The position numbers and the translations under genes were made by a program. From NCBI RefSeq assembly GCF_012689525.1, contig NZ_CP051515.1:2418001-2482000 (forward strand): a DNA stretch of 64,000 bases, in the 5' to 3' direction. Below the pieces are notes generated by a model, which was not told where the DNA came from, did not search any database, and saw only the letters and a program-made list of their open reading frames with translations. The DNA comes from Paraburkholderia aromaticivorans (GTDB lineage: Bacteria > Pseudomonadota > Gammaproteobacteria > Burkholderiales > Burkholderiaceae). This document shows, piece by piece, positions 8,874 to 16,963 of the stretch (the stretch's first letter is position 1; the number at the start of each line of letters is the position of its first letter).

Positions 8874-9824
8874 CTAGGTCCGCTGACGTTGGGCAGCGAG
8901 AATCGCAAGACCTTCGGCATCCATCACTTCTTCCGGCGTGCGCACACTCGGGCCAAGAATCGGGCCGACCAGTTCGTGACCCCACGTACTCAGTTTTTCC
9001 GGATTCAGTTCGAATCCGTCGCCGTGCCACGGCTCGAGTTCAGTGATGATCTCGAACGCAAAGCCGCCCGGCGAGAAGTGATAGAACGACACGTGCGGAT
9101 CTTGCGTGTGCTGGCCGAGCGTCATCATCATCGGCAGCTTGCGTTGTTTGACGATGTCGTAGGTTTCGCCCACGTCACGAAGATTGTTCACGAAGAGGCC
9201 GATGTGCTGAATGCCCATCTTGTTTGGCCCAAGTCCGTAGGCAATATCGTGGCTGGTGCTCGTGTTCAGTTTCGAGCGATAGAACGCGGTTTTGCCCTTG
9301 CCCGCTCCCGCGCCGTAGTAGTGAAAGCCCATCACCACAGTCAGGAAGTGCTCCAGCTCCGGCGGGAATTCCGGCGTGATCACCACGATATGGCCAAGGC
9401 CGCGCGCGCCGGCATTGAAGCCGCCGTGCGGACGGCCCGGGATGAACGAGCGCGGCATCCATTTTTGCGAGTAGAACAGTTCGTGCTGATAGCCGACCGG
9501 ATCGCGAAAACGCACCACGTCACGCACGCCGCGCAGTTCCGCATCGCCTTGGGTCACTTCGACACCCGCCTCGCGCAGCCGCGCCACAGCCGCCTGAAAT
9601 TCGAGCTTGCCACGCGCTTCCCAGCCGATATACGCGAGCCGGTCGACCTTGCCGGGATGGAATGCAAAGCGGTGCCGCCGGTCGTCCATGCGGAAGTACA
9701 GTGAATCGCGATCCGCTTCCGGCGATGCGCCGATTTGCAGACCCAGCACTTCGGGCCCGTAGGTGCGCCACTCGTCCATGTTGGCCGTCTCGAAGCCGAG
9801 ATAGCCGATGCCGATAATATCCAC
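8874..9824 (-). CDS. ditC: Type I extradiol ring-cleavage dioxygenase (BphC/DitC-like)
   Basis: 316 residues, two VOC modules as in 2,3-dihydroxybiphenyl 1,2-dioxygenase. The Fe(II) ligands fit exactly in the C-terminal module: His145 (GLGHIVVITPE), His207 (GIQHIGLFV) and Glu258 (GFAFEIITE); the acid/base His192 (TSHDIAYG) and Tyr248 (FYHFSPGG) are also present. It cleaves a catecholic ring meta to the diol. The start is GTG at 9824 with GGAGAC six bases before. Flanked by an SDR, an FAH hydrolase and an iron-sulfur ferredoxin, it most resembles DitC, which opens the aromatic diol made by DitA. The symbol is by context and should be tested by alignment. Confidence 0.85.
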   Translation of the reverse strand: MDIIGIGYLGFETANMDEWRTYGPEVLGLQIGASPEADRDSLYFRMDDRRHRFAFHPGKVDRLAYIGWEARGKLEFQAAVARLREAGVEVTQGDAELRGVRDVVRFRDPVGYQHELFYSQKWMPRSFIPGRPHGGFNAGARGLGHIVVITPEFPPELEHFLTVVMGFHYYGAGAGKGKTAFYRSKLNTSTSHDIAYGLGPNKMGIQHIGLFVNNLRDVGETYDIVKQRKLPMMMTLGQHTQDPHVSFYHFSPGGFAFEIITELEPWHGDGFELNPEKLSTWGHELVGPILGPSVRTPEEVMDAEGLAILAAQRQRT

Positions 9825-9867
9825 GACGTCTCCTGAAATAGTGATCTGTCAGGCATGCCTGGCGCTG

Positions 9868-10626
9868 TTACAGCGCGAGCATGCCGCCGTCCACGACGAT
9901 GTCGGTGCCGGTGATGTACGAGGCCTCGTCCGATGCGACGAACAGCGCCGTGGCGACGATTTCCTCCGCTTCTCCCGCGCGTTCCATCGGAATGCCGGCG
10001 AGCAGCATGGAACGCGTGGCCGGGTTATCGAGGAACGGTTGGGTGCCAGGCGTCACGACTACGCCCGGGCTGATGCTCACGGCGCGAATCCGCTGCTTGA
10101 CGCCTTCCACCGCGAGTTGCCGCGTCAGAGCGATCACGCCGGCCTTCGCCGCCGAATGCGCACCAATGCCGGTCGCGGCCGACGCACCCCAAGCCGCCAC
10201 CGACGAGATATTGACGATCACGCCGCCCTGCACCGCGAGATGACGCCAGGCAAAGCGCGTCGGATAGAACACGATGTCCAGTTCATTGCGCAGCGTGTAG
10301 CGCCAGTCGTCCACCGACATCTCACTGATCGGACCGAAGCGCGCCGCCGATGCGTTGTTGTACAGAATGTCGATGCGGCCATAAGTGGCGACCGCGTCTT
10401 CAATCCATGCCTGCGCTGCCTGCGGATCGCCCAGATCGACGCTGCCCGTGCCTGCCATATCGAGGCCTTGGCCGCGCAGCAAGGCGATCGTTTCCTGCTG
10501 CGCCCCTGCGTTCAGATCGCAACCGAACACCTTGGCGCCTTCGCGCGCAAAGCGCAGCGCGGCCGCTCTGCCCTGACCGCCGCCGGTCCCGCTGATCAGC
10601 GCCACCTTTCCTTCTAGCCGTCCCAT
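9868..10626 (-). CDS. SDR, probable cis-diol/alcohol dehydrogenase with His for catalytic Tyr
   Basis: 252-residue SDR with TGTGGGQGR-like cofactor loop (read as SGTGGGQGR, residues 12-20), NNAS at 90-93 and Ser142. The YxxxK motif is altered: HSAAK, His157 and Lys161. The tail DEASYITGTDIVVDGGML is typical. It lies between the ferredoxin and extradiol dioxygenase genes, where a dihydrodiol dehydrogenase would rearomatise the DitA product before ring cleavage, so a DitB-like function is proposed. Whether His can substitute for Tyr in proton transfer is open. Confidence 0.83.
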   Translation of the reverse strand: MGRLEGKVALISGTGGGQGRAAALRFAREGAKVFGCDLNAGAQQETIALLRGQGLDMAGTGSVDLGDPQAAQAWIEDAVATYGRIDILYNNASAARFGPISEMSVDDWRYTLRNELDIVFYPTRFAWRHLAVQGGVIVNISSVAAWGASAATGIGAHSAAKAGVIALTRQLAVEGVKQRIRAVSISPGVVVTPGTQPFLDNPATRSMLLAGIPMERAGEAEEIVATALFVASDEASYITGTDIVVDGGMLAL

Positions 10627-10646
10627 ATGATCGGTCTCCCGTCGGC

Positions 10647-10877
10647 TCAGGCCGCAACTGCTTCGACGCTCAACGCTTCAGCGGGACAGGCGGCTGCACC
10701 TTCGCGCGCGTCTGCCTCGAGTTCGGCGGGAATCGTTTCCGCGTCCAGATAAACGAGACCGTTCTCGTCGAGTTTGTAGACCTGCGGGCACAGCTGCGCG
10801 CACAGTCCATAACCGCAGCAGCGGCTCCGATCCGCGCTCACGCGCAGCACCACTGATGCATTGAGTTCCGAATTCAT
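10647..10877 (-). CDS. ditA3: Small [3Fe-4S]/[4Fe-4S] ferredoxin (DitA3-like)
   Basis: 76 residues from ATG 10877, which has a near-perfect AAGGAGGAG site. Cys20/21, Cys26, Cys30 (followed by Pro) and Cys64 (followed by Pro) give the C-x5-C-x3-CP...CP layout of the small acidic ferredoxins that serve P450s and some Rieske oxygenases. DitA3 of the abietane dioxygenase is reported as this unusual type rather than a [2Fe-2S] ferredoxin, and it is linked to an IclR-type gene as here. Electron donor to the dioxygenase at 39946-41944 and/or the P450s is inferred. No ferredoxin reductase gene is visible in the window. Confidence 0.82.
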   Translation of the reverse strand: MNSELNASVVLRVSADRSRCCGYGLCAQLCPQVYKLDENGLVYLDAETIPAELEADAREGAAACPAEALSVEAVAA

Positions 10878-11223
10878 GTCTCCTCCTTTGAGCGCGTGGC
10901 CATGCATGACCATTGGCTGGAAATTATATGCACAGATTATGCAAATATGTTTATTTTATGGTCCGGGTTGACCCTGGCTGCGCGTCTTCACGGAAAGGTT
11001 TGGTCGCGGGCGCAGGCATCATCGACTGTGCGTCTTTGATCGGGTAAGCCACTATGAACAAAGGCTTTGCGCCGGGACTATTCTGGCTACAGAATATAAT
11101 CCCTGCCTGTAGAACGATTTCGGAACACTGCGAACACCCTTTGGCGCCGCGTTTCTTACGGGCGAGGACAGAAAATGAACGGCACATGCCAGTGCCCGGA
11201 CGGCAACCAAGAGACCGCCACCC
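10878..11223. other. 346-bp divergent intergenic region
   Basis: Non-coding spacer between the divergent ferredoxin (minus) and IclR regulator (plus) genes. It holds one copy of the island operator dyad at 10927-10955 and AT-rich promoter-like sequence (ATTATATG, TATAAT-like AGAATATAATCC near 11090). I see no convincing small gene in it. Confidence 0.6.
10927..10955 (+). promoter_or_regulatory. Island operator motif, site 2 (ditA3/ditR spacer)
   Basis: Left half TATGCACAG, 11-bp spacer ending TGCAAAT, right half ATGTTTATT. It ends about 50 bp upstream of the ferredoxin start on the minus strand, and faces the IclR gene on the other side. Same 9-11-9 architecture as the other eight copies. 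Confidence 0.65.
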
Positions 11224-12072
11224 ATGACGACGAAGAAGAACATTGCTGCAAGCGAGTCGATAGGAACCCGAGCGAGCGTGGCGCGCCGCTCTGCTGATCA
11301 AGCGCTGAAGAGCCGTGGCGCAACCAGCGCGGTGACGGTGAAGCCTGTTGCGAATGCCATCCGTATCCTGCGTTATCTCACGCACACAGGTGCGCCGGAG
11401 CGAGCCGCTGACATTGCGCGGCACCTGTCGATCAATCCGAGCACCTGCTTCAACATTCTGCGCACACTCGTTGCTGAGGACGTGGTCGATTTCAATGGCC
11501 TGTCGAAGACGTATTCGGCCGGCCTCGGCTTGGCGCGGCTGGTGGAGCAACTGGTCACGCAGGGGCAGCGGCTGCAACTAGCTGCGCCGCTGATGCAGGA
11601 TCTTGCCGCGGAGTTCGGCGTCACCGTGACCTTGTGGCGCCGGCTCGGCGCGGACCGGATCGTGCTGGTGAGTTCGGAGGCGAGTCCGACGGATTTGCAC
11701 ATCGATATGCCGGCTGGGCAGCGGCTGCCGATTTTGATGGGCGCCAGTGGACGCCTGTTCGCCGCGCGCCTCGGCCTCACCGACGAACAGTTGCGCGAAG
11801 AATTCGAACAGCTGCGTTGGGCGCGGCCCATTTCGCTCGACGCCTACGTGCGCGAAGTGAATCGAGCGCGGCGGCGTGGCTGGGCTAGTGATGACGGATA
11901 CTTTGCCACGGGCGTAATGGCGATTGCGGCGGCTGTCTGCGACAAGAGCGATAACATCGCGTTTACGGTCTCTACGGTCATGATTCGAGGCGACCGCGCG
12001 GAGGCGCAAGTCGATGCGCTCGGCGAGGCCGTGCGCGACCTGGCTCACCGGCTGGAGTCAGTGCTCTTCTGA
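11224..12072 (+). CDS. ditR: IclR-family transcriptional regulator (DitR-like)
   Basis: 282 residues. After a basic, poorly ordered N-terminus of about 40 residues comes the winged helix: AIRILRYLTHTGAPERAADIARHLSINPSTCFNILRTLVAEDVV written in two parts, residues ~43-65 and ~66-86. The rest is the IclR effector domain, including IVLVSSEASPTDLHIDMPAGQRLPILMGASGRLFAA and a VREVNRARRRGWASDDGYFATGVMAIAAAV block split across residues ~200-235. DitR of Pseudomonas abietaniphila is an IclR-type regulator needed for ditA3 expression (recollection). Its location divergent from a ditA3-like gene makes it the prime candidate to bind the recurring dyad. Confidence 0.85.
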   Translation: MTTKKNIAASESIGTRASVARRSADQALKSRGATSAVTVKPVANAIRILRYLTHTGAPERAADIARHLSINPSTCFNILRTLVAEDVVDFNGLSKTYSAGLGLARLVEQLVTQGQRLQLAAPLMQDLAAEFGVTVTLWRRLGADRIVLVSSEASPTDLHIDMPAGQRLPILMGASGRLFAARLGLTDEQLREEFEQLRWARPISLDAYVREVNRARRRGWASDDGYFATGVMAIAAAVCDKSDNIAFTVSTVMIRGDRAEAQVDALGEAVRDLAHRLESVLF

Positions 12073-12230
12073 TTTTTTCTTCTCATTCGGGCGCGGTGGT
12101 TGTGCGCCCGGAGTCTTGGCATTCGCTCAAGGCATCAGCATTCTCTCTCGAAGTATCCATCCGCATGGCTCGCAAAATCCCCGCGCCCCTCTCCCTGTAA
12201 ACCCTAAAAACGCCCCATCGCAGGCGGTTA

Positions 12231-12259
12231 AGTGAACATTATCGTTGATTGTGTTCAAC
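12231..12259 (+). promoter_or_regulatory. Island operator motif, site 3 (upstream of amidohydrolase 12343)
   Basis: Left half AGTGAACAT, 11-bp spacer, right half GTGTTCAAC. The core TGAACA / TGTTCA arms are perfectly complementary. It ends 83 bp before the amidohydrolase start, within a 270-bp non-coding stretch (12073-12342) that otherwise shows nothing recognisable. Confidence 0.65.
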
Positions 12260-12342
12260 TTGTTATCTACTATCTCCGTATCAACTTGCTCCAAACCCGG
12301 CTCGCCGAATCGCAGGTGAGCCCTTCACTACGGGGACCCCCG

Positions 12343-13656
12343 ATGAAACTGGAAGACCTCATTCTCGTCAGCGTAGACGATCACGCGATCGAGCCGCCCA
12401 ACGCTTTCGCACGTCACATGCCCGCCAAATACAAGGGCCGCGAACCGAAAGTCGTGCAACGCAGCGGCCGCGATGTTTGGGAATTCGAAGAAAAAGCCAC
12501 CGGCTACATGGGCTTGAATTCGGTGGTGGGCCGACCGAAAGAAGAGTACGGCATGGAACCGCTCGGCTACGAGCATATGCGCCGGGGCACCTGGGACATT
12601 AAAGCGCGCGTGGACGACATGAACGCCAACGGTGTGCTCGGTTCGCTCTGCTTCCCGACTTTCCCCGGTTTCGCCGGGCAGCGCTTCCAGAGCTACGAGG
12701 ATCGCGGCGTGTCGCTTGCAGCGATCCAGGCTTATAACGACTGGCATCTGCACGATTGGTGCAACGCGGCACCGGGCCGCTTCATGCCGTTGATGATCAC
12801 GCCGTGGTGGGACCCGCAAGCGGCCGCGGCCGAGATCGAGCGGATGGCCAAACAAGGTGTGCACGCCCTGTCGCTCTCGGACAACCCTTCGCTGCACGGC
12901 TACCCGTCGATCCATAACGATCACTGGGATCCGGTCTACAAAGCCTGCGCGGACAACAACGTCGTGATCTGCTGCCATATCGGCACCGGCGCGAAAGCCG
13001 ACCACGCTTCCGACGAATCGCCGATCGACGCGTGGATCACCTCCATGCCGATCTCGATCGCCAATTCAGCCGCAGACTGGATCTGGGGGCCGATGTGGAA
13101 GAAATACCCGACGCTGCGCATGGCACTCTCGGAAGGCGGCATCGGCTGGATTCCGTATCTCCTCGAACGCGCGGACTTCACGCACCGTCACCATCACGCG
13201 TGGACCATGTCGAACTTCGGCGGCAAGATGCCGAGCGATATCTTCAACGAGCACATCATCACCTGCTTCATCGAAGATCAGTTCGGCTTGAAGAATCTCG
13301 ATTCGATCAATCTCGACAAGGTCACCTGGGAATGCGACTACCCGCACTCCGACTGCACGTGGCCGAATTCCGCCGACGTGTTCTGGGAACAGGCACAAGC
13401 GCAAAACGTGTCCGATGAAGTGATCAACAAGATCACTCACCTGAATGCGATGCGCGAGTTTTCCTACGACCCGTTCCCGATCCTCGGCCGCGAGAACTGC
13501 ACGGTCGGTGCGCTGCGCGCCAAAGCGAAGCACGTGAGCATCGAACCCGCGCTCGGCATGGGCGGCGCGGCGCCGGTGCGCGATCCGAACAAACCGGTGA
13601 CGTCCGGCGACATCAACCGGATGTTCGCCGCAGCCGACGCACAGGCCGCGTTGTAA
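12343..13656 (+). CDS. Amidohydrolase-2 family (ACMSD-like) metalloenzyme
   Basis: 437 residues from ATG 12343. A TIM-barrel metal-dependent hydrolase or decarboxylase is indicated by the N-terminal SVDDHAIEPP strand, a mid-barrel His in VVICCHIGTG and the terminal-barrel Asp in the CDYPHSDCTWP block. That DYPHSD signature is common in a subgroup found in terpenoid, steroid and aromatic clusters. Relatives (ACMSD, gamma-resorcylate decarboxylase, LigY/LigJ groups) decarboxylate or hydrate ring-derived acids. One of three amidohydrolases in the window (also 34087 and 53110). Start of the plus-strand beta-oxidation run and preceded by an island operator copy. Confidence 0.86.
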   Translation: MKLEDLILVSVDDHAIEPPNAFARHMPAKYKGREPKVVQRSGRDVWEFEEKATGYMGLNSVVGRPKEEYGMEPLGYEHMRRGTWDIKARVDDMNANGVLGSLCFPTFPGFAGQRFQSYEDRGVSLAAIQAYNDWHLHDWCNAAPGRFMPLMITPWWDPQAAAAEIERMAKQGVHALSLSDNPSLHGYPSIHNDHWDPVYKACADNNVVICCHIGTGAKADHASDESPIDAWITSMPISIANSAADWIWGPMWKKYPTLRMALSEGGIGWIPYLLERADFTHRHHHAWTMSNFGGKMPSDIFNEHIITCFIEDQFGLKNLDSINLDKVTWECDYPHSDCTWPNSADVFWEQAQAQNVSDEVINKITHLNAMREFSYDPFPILGRENCTVGALRAKAKHVSIEPALGMGGAAPVRDPNKPVTSGDINRMFAAADAQAAL

Positions 13657-13842
13657 AGCGGTCCACTCACGCCGTGGCAGCCCATCGCCGCGGCGTCGGC
13701 AACACAGACCGGGCCGCGCTGCACGTATCGGCTTCGTGGACCAGGCGCGCTACGCGGCCGGTGCGGCTTGCGTAATGCGCTCGACATCCACGGCCATGAT
13801 CGGCGCAGCCCGGTGCCCGCTCCTTCGCGTCCCATCCGAACT

Positions 13843-14991
13843 ATGTCCGCTACCGCATTTCGCTATCACCGCATTCCCATCGACGCCGAGCCGCTGCGCG
13901 AGCAGGTGCGCGCGTTCCTCGCCGAGACTTTGAAAACGCGCTCGCCGCTCAAGCGTGCCGAATCGTGGATGGGCGCCGATCCCGCTTTCAGCCGCGAACT
14001 CGGCCGGCGCGGCTGGCTCGGCATGGCGCTGCCCAAACGCTATGGCGGCAGCGAGGCCGGCCCGTTTGCGCGCTATGTCGTGATCGAAGAACTGCTCGCG
14101 GCGGGCGCGCCCGTCTCCGCGCACTGGATCGCCGATCGCCAGAGCGGTCCGCTGCTTCTGCGCTACGGCACCGAAGCGCAGCGCGAGCGCTATCTGCCGG
14201 CGATCTGCCGCGGCGAAAGCTATTTCTGCATCGGCATGAGCGAACCCAATTCCGGTTCGGACCTCGCGTCGATCCGCACGCGCGCCGAGCGCAAAGGTGA
14301 CGGCTGGGTGCTCAATGGCCACAAACTGTGGACCACCAACGCGCATTACTCGCACTACATGATCGCGCTCGTGCGCACCGGCGACAAATCCAGCGCGCGG
14401 CATGAGGGCATGTCGCAATTCATCATCGACCTGAAAGCGCCGGGCGTCACGATCCGCCCGATTCGTGATCTGGCCGGCGGCGAGCATTTCAACGAAGTGT
14501 TCTTCGATGACGTGCAACTGGGCGCCGACGCGCTGGTCGGCACCGAAGGCCAGGGTTGGAACCAGGTCACCGCCGAACTCGCCTTCGAACGCAGCGGCCC
14601 CGAGCGCTTTCTCAGCAGCATCGCGTTGCTGCATACGCTGATCGATGCGATCGGCCGTCGGCCCGACGCCCTGCAGGCACGCGAAATTGGCCGTCTGACA
14701 GCGCGGCTCTTCACGTTGCGGCAGATGTCGCTCTCGGTCACGGCGGAACTGGCGGCCGGACAAAACCCCGCGTGGGCTGCATCGTGCGTCAAGGATCTCG
14801 GCACGACTTTCGAGCAGGAGATTCCCGAAGTCGCGCAACTGCTGCTCGATACGTTGCCCAGCACCGGCGGCGGCAGCGACCACGCGCAAGTACTCGCCTA
14901 CCTGATGCAGATGGCGCCCTCCTTTTCCCTGCGCGGCGGCACGCGCGAAATACTGCGCGGCATCATCGCCCGCGGACTTGGACTGCGGTAA
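13843..14991 (+). CDS. Acyl-CoA dehydrogenase, probable catalytic subunit of a pair
   Basis: 382 residues from ATG 13843; no strong ribosome site is seen, so the start is tentative (a TTG at 13768 is an alternative). FAD/acyl-CoA binding motifs are clear: CIGMSEPNSGSDLASIRTRA and WVLNGHKLWTTNAHYSHY. The MCAD-type base is missing (C-terminal block reads RGGTREILRGIIA rather than YEGT), but a Glu occurs in the isovaleryl-CoA-dehydrogenase-like position in LAFERSGPERF. It is followed 6 bp later by a second, divergent ACAD; such adjacent unequal pairs form heterotetramers in steroid side-chain or ring oxidation. A bulky cyclic acyl-CoA substrate is inferred. Confidence 0.86.
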   Translation: MSATAFRYHRIPIDAEPLREQVRAFLAETLKTRSPLKRAESWMGADPAFSRELGRRGWLGMALPKRYGGSEAGPFARYVVIEELLAAGAPVSAHWIADRQSGPLLLRYGTEAQRERYLPAICRGESYFCIGMSEPNSGSDLASIRTRAERKGDGWVLNGHKLWTTNAHYSHYMIALVRTGDKSSARHEGMSQFIIDLKAPGVTIRPIRDLAGGEHFNEVFFDDVQLGADALVGTEGQGWNQVTAELAFERSGPERFLSSIALLHTLIDAIGRRPDALQAREIGRLTARLFTLRQMSLSVTAELAAGQNPAWAASCVKDLGTTFEQEIPEVAQLLLDTLPSTGGGSDHAQVLAYLMQMAPSFSLRGGTREILRGIIARGLGLR

Positions 14992-14997
14992 AACGCC

Positions 14998-16089
14998 ATG
15001 AGAGAAATTTTCGAATCCACCATCGAGCGACTGCTCGGTGACATCGTCACGCCCGACGTGCTGCGCGATAGTGAAGCAGGCGCCTGGCCGGCGTCGTTAT
15101 GGCGTGCCATCGAAGAATCCGGTTTTGCCGTCGCGGCCGCTTCTGAGGCACAAGGCGGGGCCGGCGCGAGCTGGGCCGATCTATTCGTCGTGGCGCGCGC
15201 GGCAGGCCGTCACAACCTGCCCTTGCCCCTCGCCGAAACCCTGCTGGCCAATGCGCTGCTCGGCGAATGCGGGCTCGAAGCGATCAATGCGCCGCTCGGC
15301 ATCGCGGGTGGCGGATCGGTGACGCTGCAACAGGGACGCGTGAGCGGCACGCTGCAGGACGTGCCTTGGGGCCGTCACGTGGGCCACGTGGTCGCCATCA
15401 CCGCGGGCAAGGAGCCGACCCTCGTGCTGCTCGACACGGCCGACGCACAGGCGACATTGCGCCTGAATACCGCGGGTGAACCGCGCGACGACCTGCGTTT
15501 CGAGCGCGCCGCCTGCGTGAGCTGCGTGCCCTTGCCGGCCGATCTGCAAGCCGACGCGCTGCAACTGGGCGCAGCGATGCTGCGCAGCGCGCAGATTGCG
15601 GGCGCCTTGCAGGCAGTGCTCGACCTGACGATTCTCTACGCCACCGAACGCGTGCAGTTCGGCAAGCCGATCGGCGCGTTCCAGGCGCTGCAGCAGCAGA
15701 TCGCGGTGCTCTCCGAGCATGCGGCTGCCTCGGCGGTGGCTGCGGAATGCGCATTCAGCGCATCGCTCGACGGCGCCGGTGGCTTCGCCGCGCTGCCGAT
15801 CGCCGCAGCCAAAGTGTGCAGCGCCGAGGCGGCGAGTTTCGCAGCGGCCGTGGCGCACACCGTGCATGGCGCGATCGGCTTCACCCATGAACATGCGCTG
15901 CATCACTCGACACGGCGGCTGTGGTCGTGGCGCAGCGAATTCGGCAACGCGACCGTGTGGGCGCAACGGCTGGGCGCAGCCGTGTGTGCGGCCGGCTCGG
16001 CGGGATTATGGCCGGCGCTGACCTCGGGACGCCTCGCATCACTCGATCGGCCCGTCACGGCAACGCCGCTGCAAGGAGTCGCGGCATGA
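14998..16089 (+). CDS. Acyl-CoA dehydrogenase-like partner subunit
   Basis: 363 residues. The C-terminal ACAD half is recognisable (ILYATERVQFGKPIGAFQALQQQIA, VAHTVHGAIGFTHEHALHHSTRRLW), but the N-terminal half is diverged, lacks the usual SEPxxGSD FAD loop, and the C-terminus lacks a YEGT-type catalytic Glu. Its style resembles the non-catalytic subunit of alpha2beta2 acyl-CoA dehydrogenases such as the FadE pairs of cholesterol degradation. It lies 6 bp after the other ACAD and its stop overlaps the next start (ATGA), so subunit pairing and translational coupling are likely. Stand-alone activity is doubtful. Confidence 0.82.
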   Translation: MREIFESTIERLLGDIVTPDVLRDSEAGAWPASLWRAIEESGFAVAAASEAQGGAGASWADLFVVARAAGRHNLPLPLAETLLANALLGECGLEAINAPLGIAGGGSVTLQQGRVSGTLQDVPWGRHVGHVVAITAGKEPTLVLLDTADAQATLRLNTAGEPRDDLRFERAACVSCVPLPADLQADALQLGAAMLRSAQIAGALQAVLDLTILYATERVQFGKPIGAFQALQQQIAVLSEHAAASAVAAECAFSASLDGAGGFAALPIAAAKVCSAEAASFAAAVAHTVHGAIGFTHEHALHHSTRRLWSWRSEFGNATVWAQRLGAAVCAAGSAGLWPALTSGRLASLDRPVTATPLQGVAA

Positions 16090-16889
16090 GCGACACCTTT
16101 CTCAATGTCGAACGCGACGGCGCCGTCCTGACCGTGTGGCTGAACCGTCCTGAAACGCGCAATGCACTGTCTGAACCCGCGCAAATGGATGAACTGGTCG
16201 ATCTGTGCCGGCAGGTGCGCCGCGACCGCACGATCAAGGCACTTGTACTGACCGGTGCCGGCAGCGCGTTTTGCGCCGGCGGCAACGTGAAAGACATGCG
16301 CGAGCGCGGCGGCATCTTCGCCGGTTCGCCGCACGAGGTGCGCGATAGCTACCGCGATACGATCCAGCGCATTCCACTCGCACTGTATGAGCTCGACGTG
16401 CCGGTGATCGCCGCCGTCAACGGTCCCGCGATCGGCGCGGGGCTGGATCTCGCGTGTATGTGCGACATCCGCATCGCGTCGGAGAAAGCGCTGTTCGCCG
16501 AGAGTTTCGTGAAAGTCGGCATCGTGCCGGGTGACGGCGGCGCATGGCTGCTACCGCGCGTGATCGGCATGCAGCGCGCAAGCGTGATGTCGTTCACCGG
16601 CGACACGATCGACGCAAACAGAGCGCTCGAATGGGGCCTGGTGGCCGAAGTGGTCGCCGCTGACGATCTGCTCGCGGATTCCCAGGCGATGGCGCGGCGC
16701 ATCGCCGCCAATCCGTCGCACGCACTGCGCCTGACCAAACGGCTCCTGCGCGAGGGCCAGCATATGCGGCTCGATTCTTTGCTGGAGTTATCCGCCGCGT
16801 ATCAGGCGCTTGCGCATCACACCGACGATCATCTGGAAGCAGTCAACGCGTTTCTCGACAAACGGCCGCCGCGCTATACGGACAGATGA
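16086..16889 (+). CDS. Crotonase-family protein with altered catalytic glutamates
   Basis: 267 residues starting at an ATG that overlaps the preceding TGA by 4 bp. The CoA/oxyanion loop GSAFCAGGNVKDMRE is near residues 59-73. The first hydratase Glu position is Asp121 (IGAGLDLACMCD), and the second aligns with Phe141 in the ESFVKVGIVPGDGGAW block; an Asp150 follows the PG turn. Members with this DGGAW signature are annotated as enoyl-CoA hydratases, but the residue pattern suggests a different reaction on a CoA ester, such as isomerisation, ring hydrolysis or retro-aldol. Located between ACAD genes, so beta-oxidation context is firm. Confidence 0.85.
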   Translation: MSDTFLNVERDGAVLTVWLNRPETRNALSEPAQMDELVDLCRQVRRDRTIKALVLTGAGSAFCAGGNVKDMRERGGIFAGSPHEVRDSYRDTIQRIPLALYELDVPVIAAVNGPAIGAGLDLACMCDIRIASEKALFAESFVKVGIVPGDGGAWLLPRVIGMQRASVMSFTGDTIDANRALEWGLVAEVVAADDLLADSQAMARRIAANPSHALRLTKRLLREGQHMRLDSLLELSAAYQALAHHTDDHLEAVNAFLDKRPPRYTDR

Positions 16890-16963
16890 TCGAACGCATC
16901 GAGATGAGTCACGCGCATTAGACCCATCCACTCCACCAACACGCAGAGCGAAAATCGCAGGAC

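Noticed and set aside
10951..11577. 208-codon minus-strand frame across the ditA3/ditR spacer
   Set aside because: It runs antisense through the IclR gene with no recognisable family features and no ribosome site; taken as a shadow frame.
13750..14889. 379-codon minus-strand frame opposite the first acyl-CoA dehydrogenase
   Set aside because: Arg/Ala/His-rich composition typical of antisense of a GC-rich gene; the plus-strand frame encodes a clear acyl-CoA dehydrogenase.
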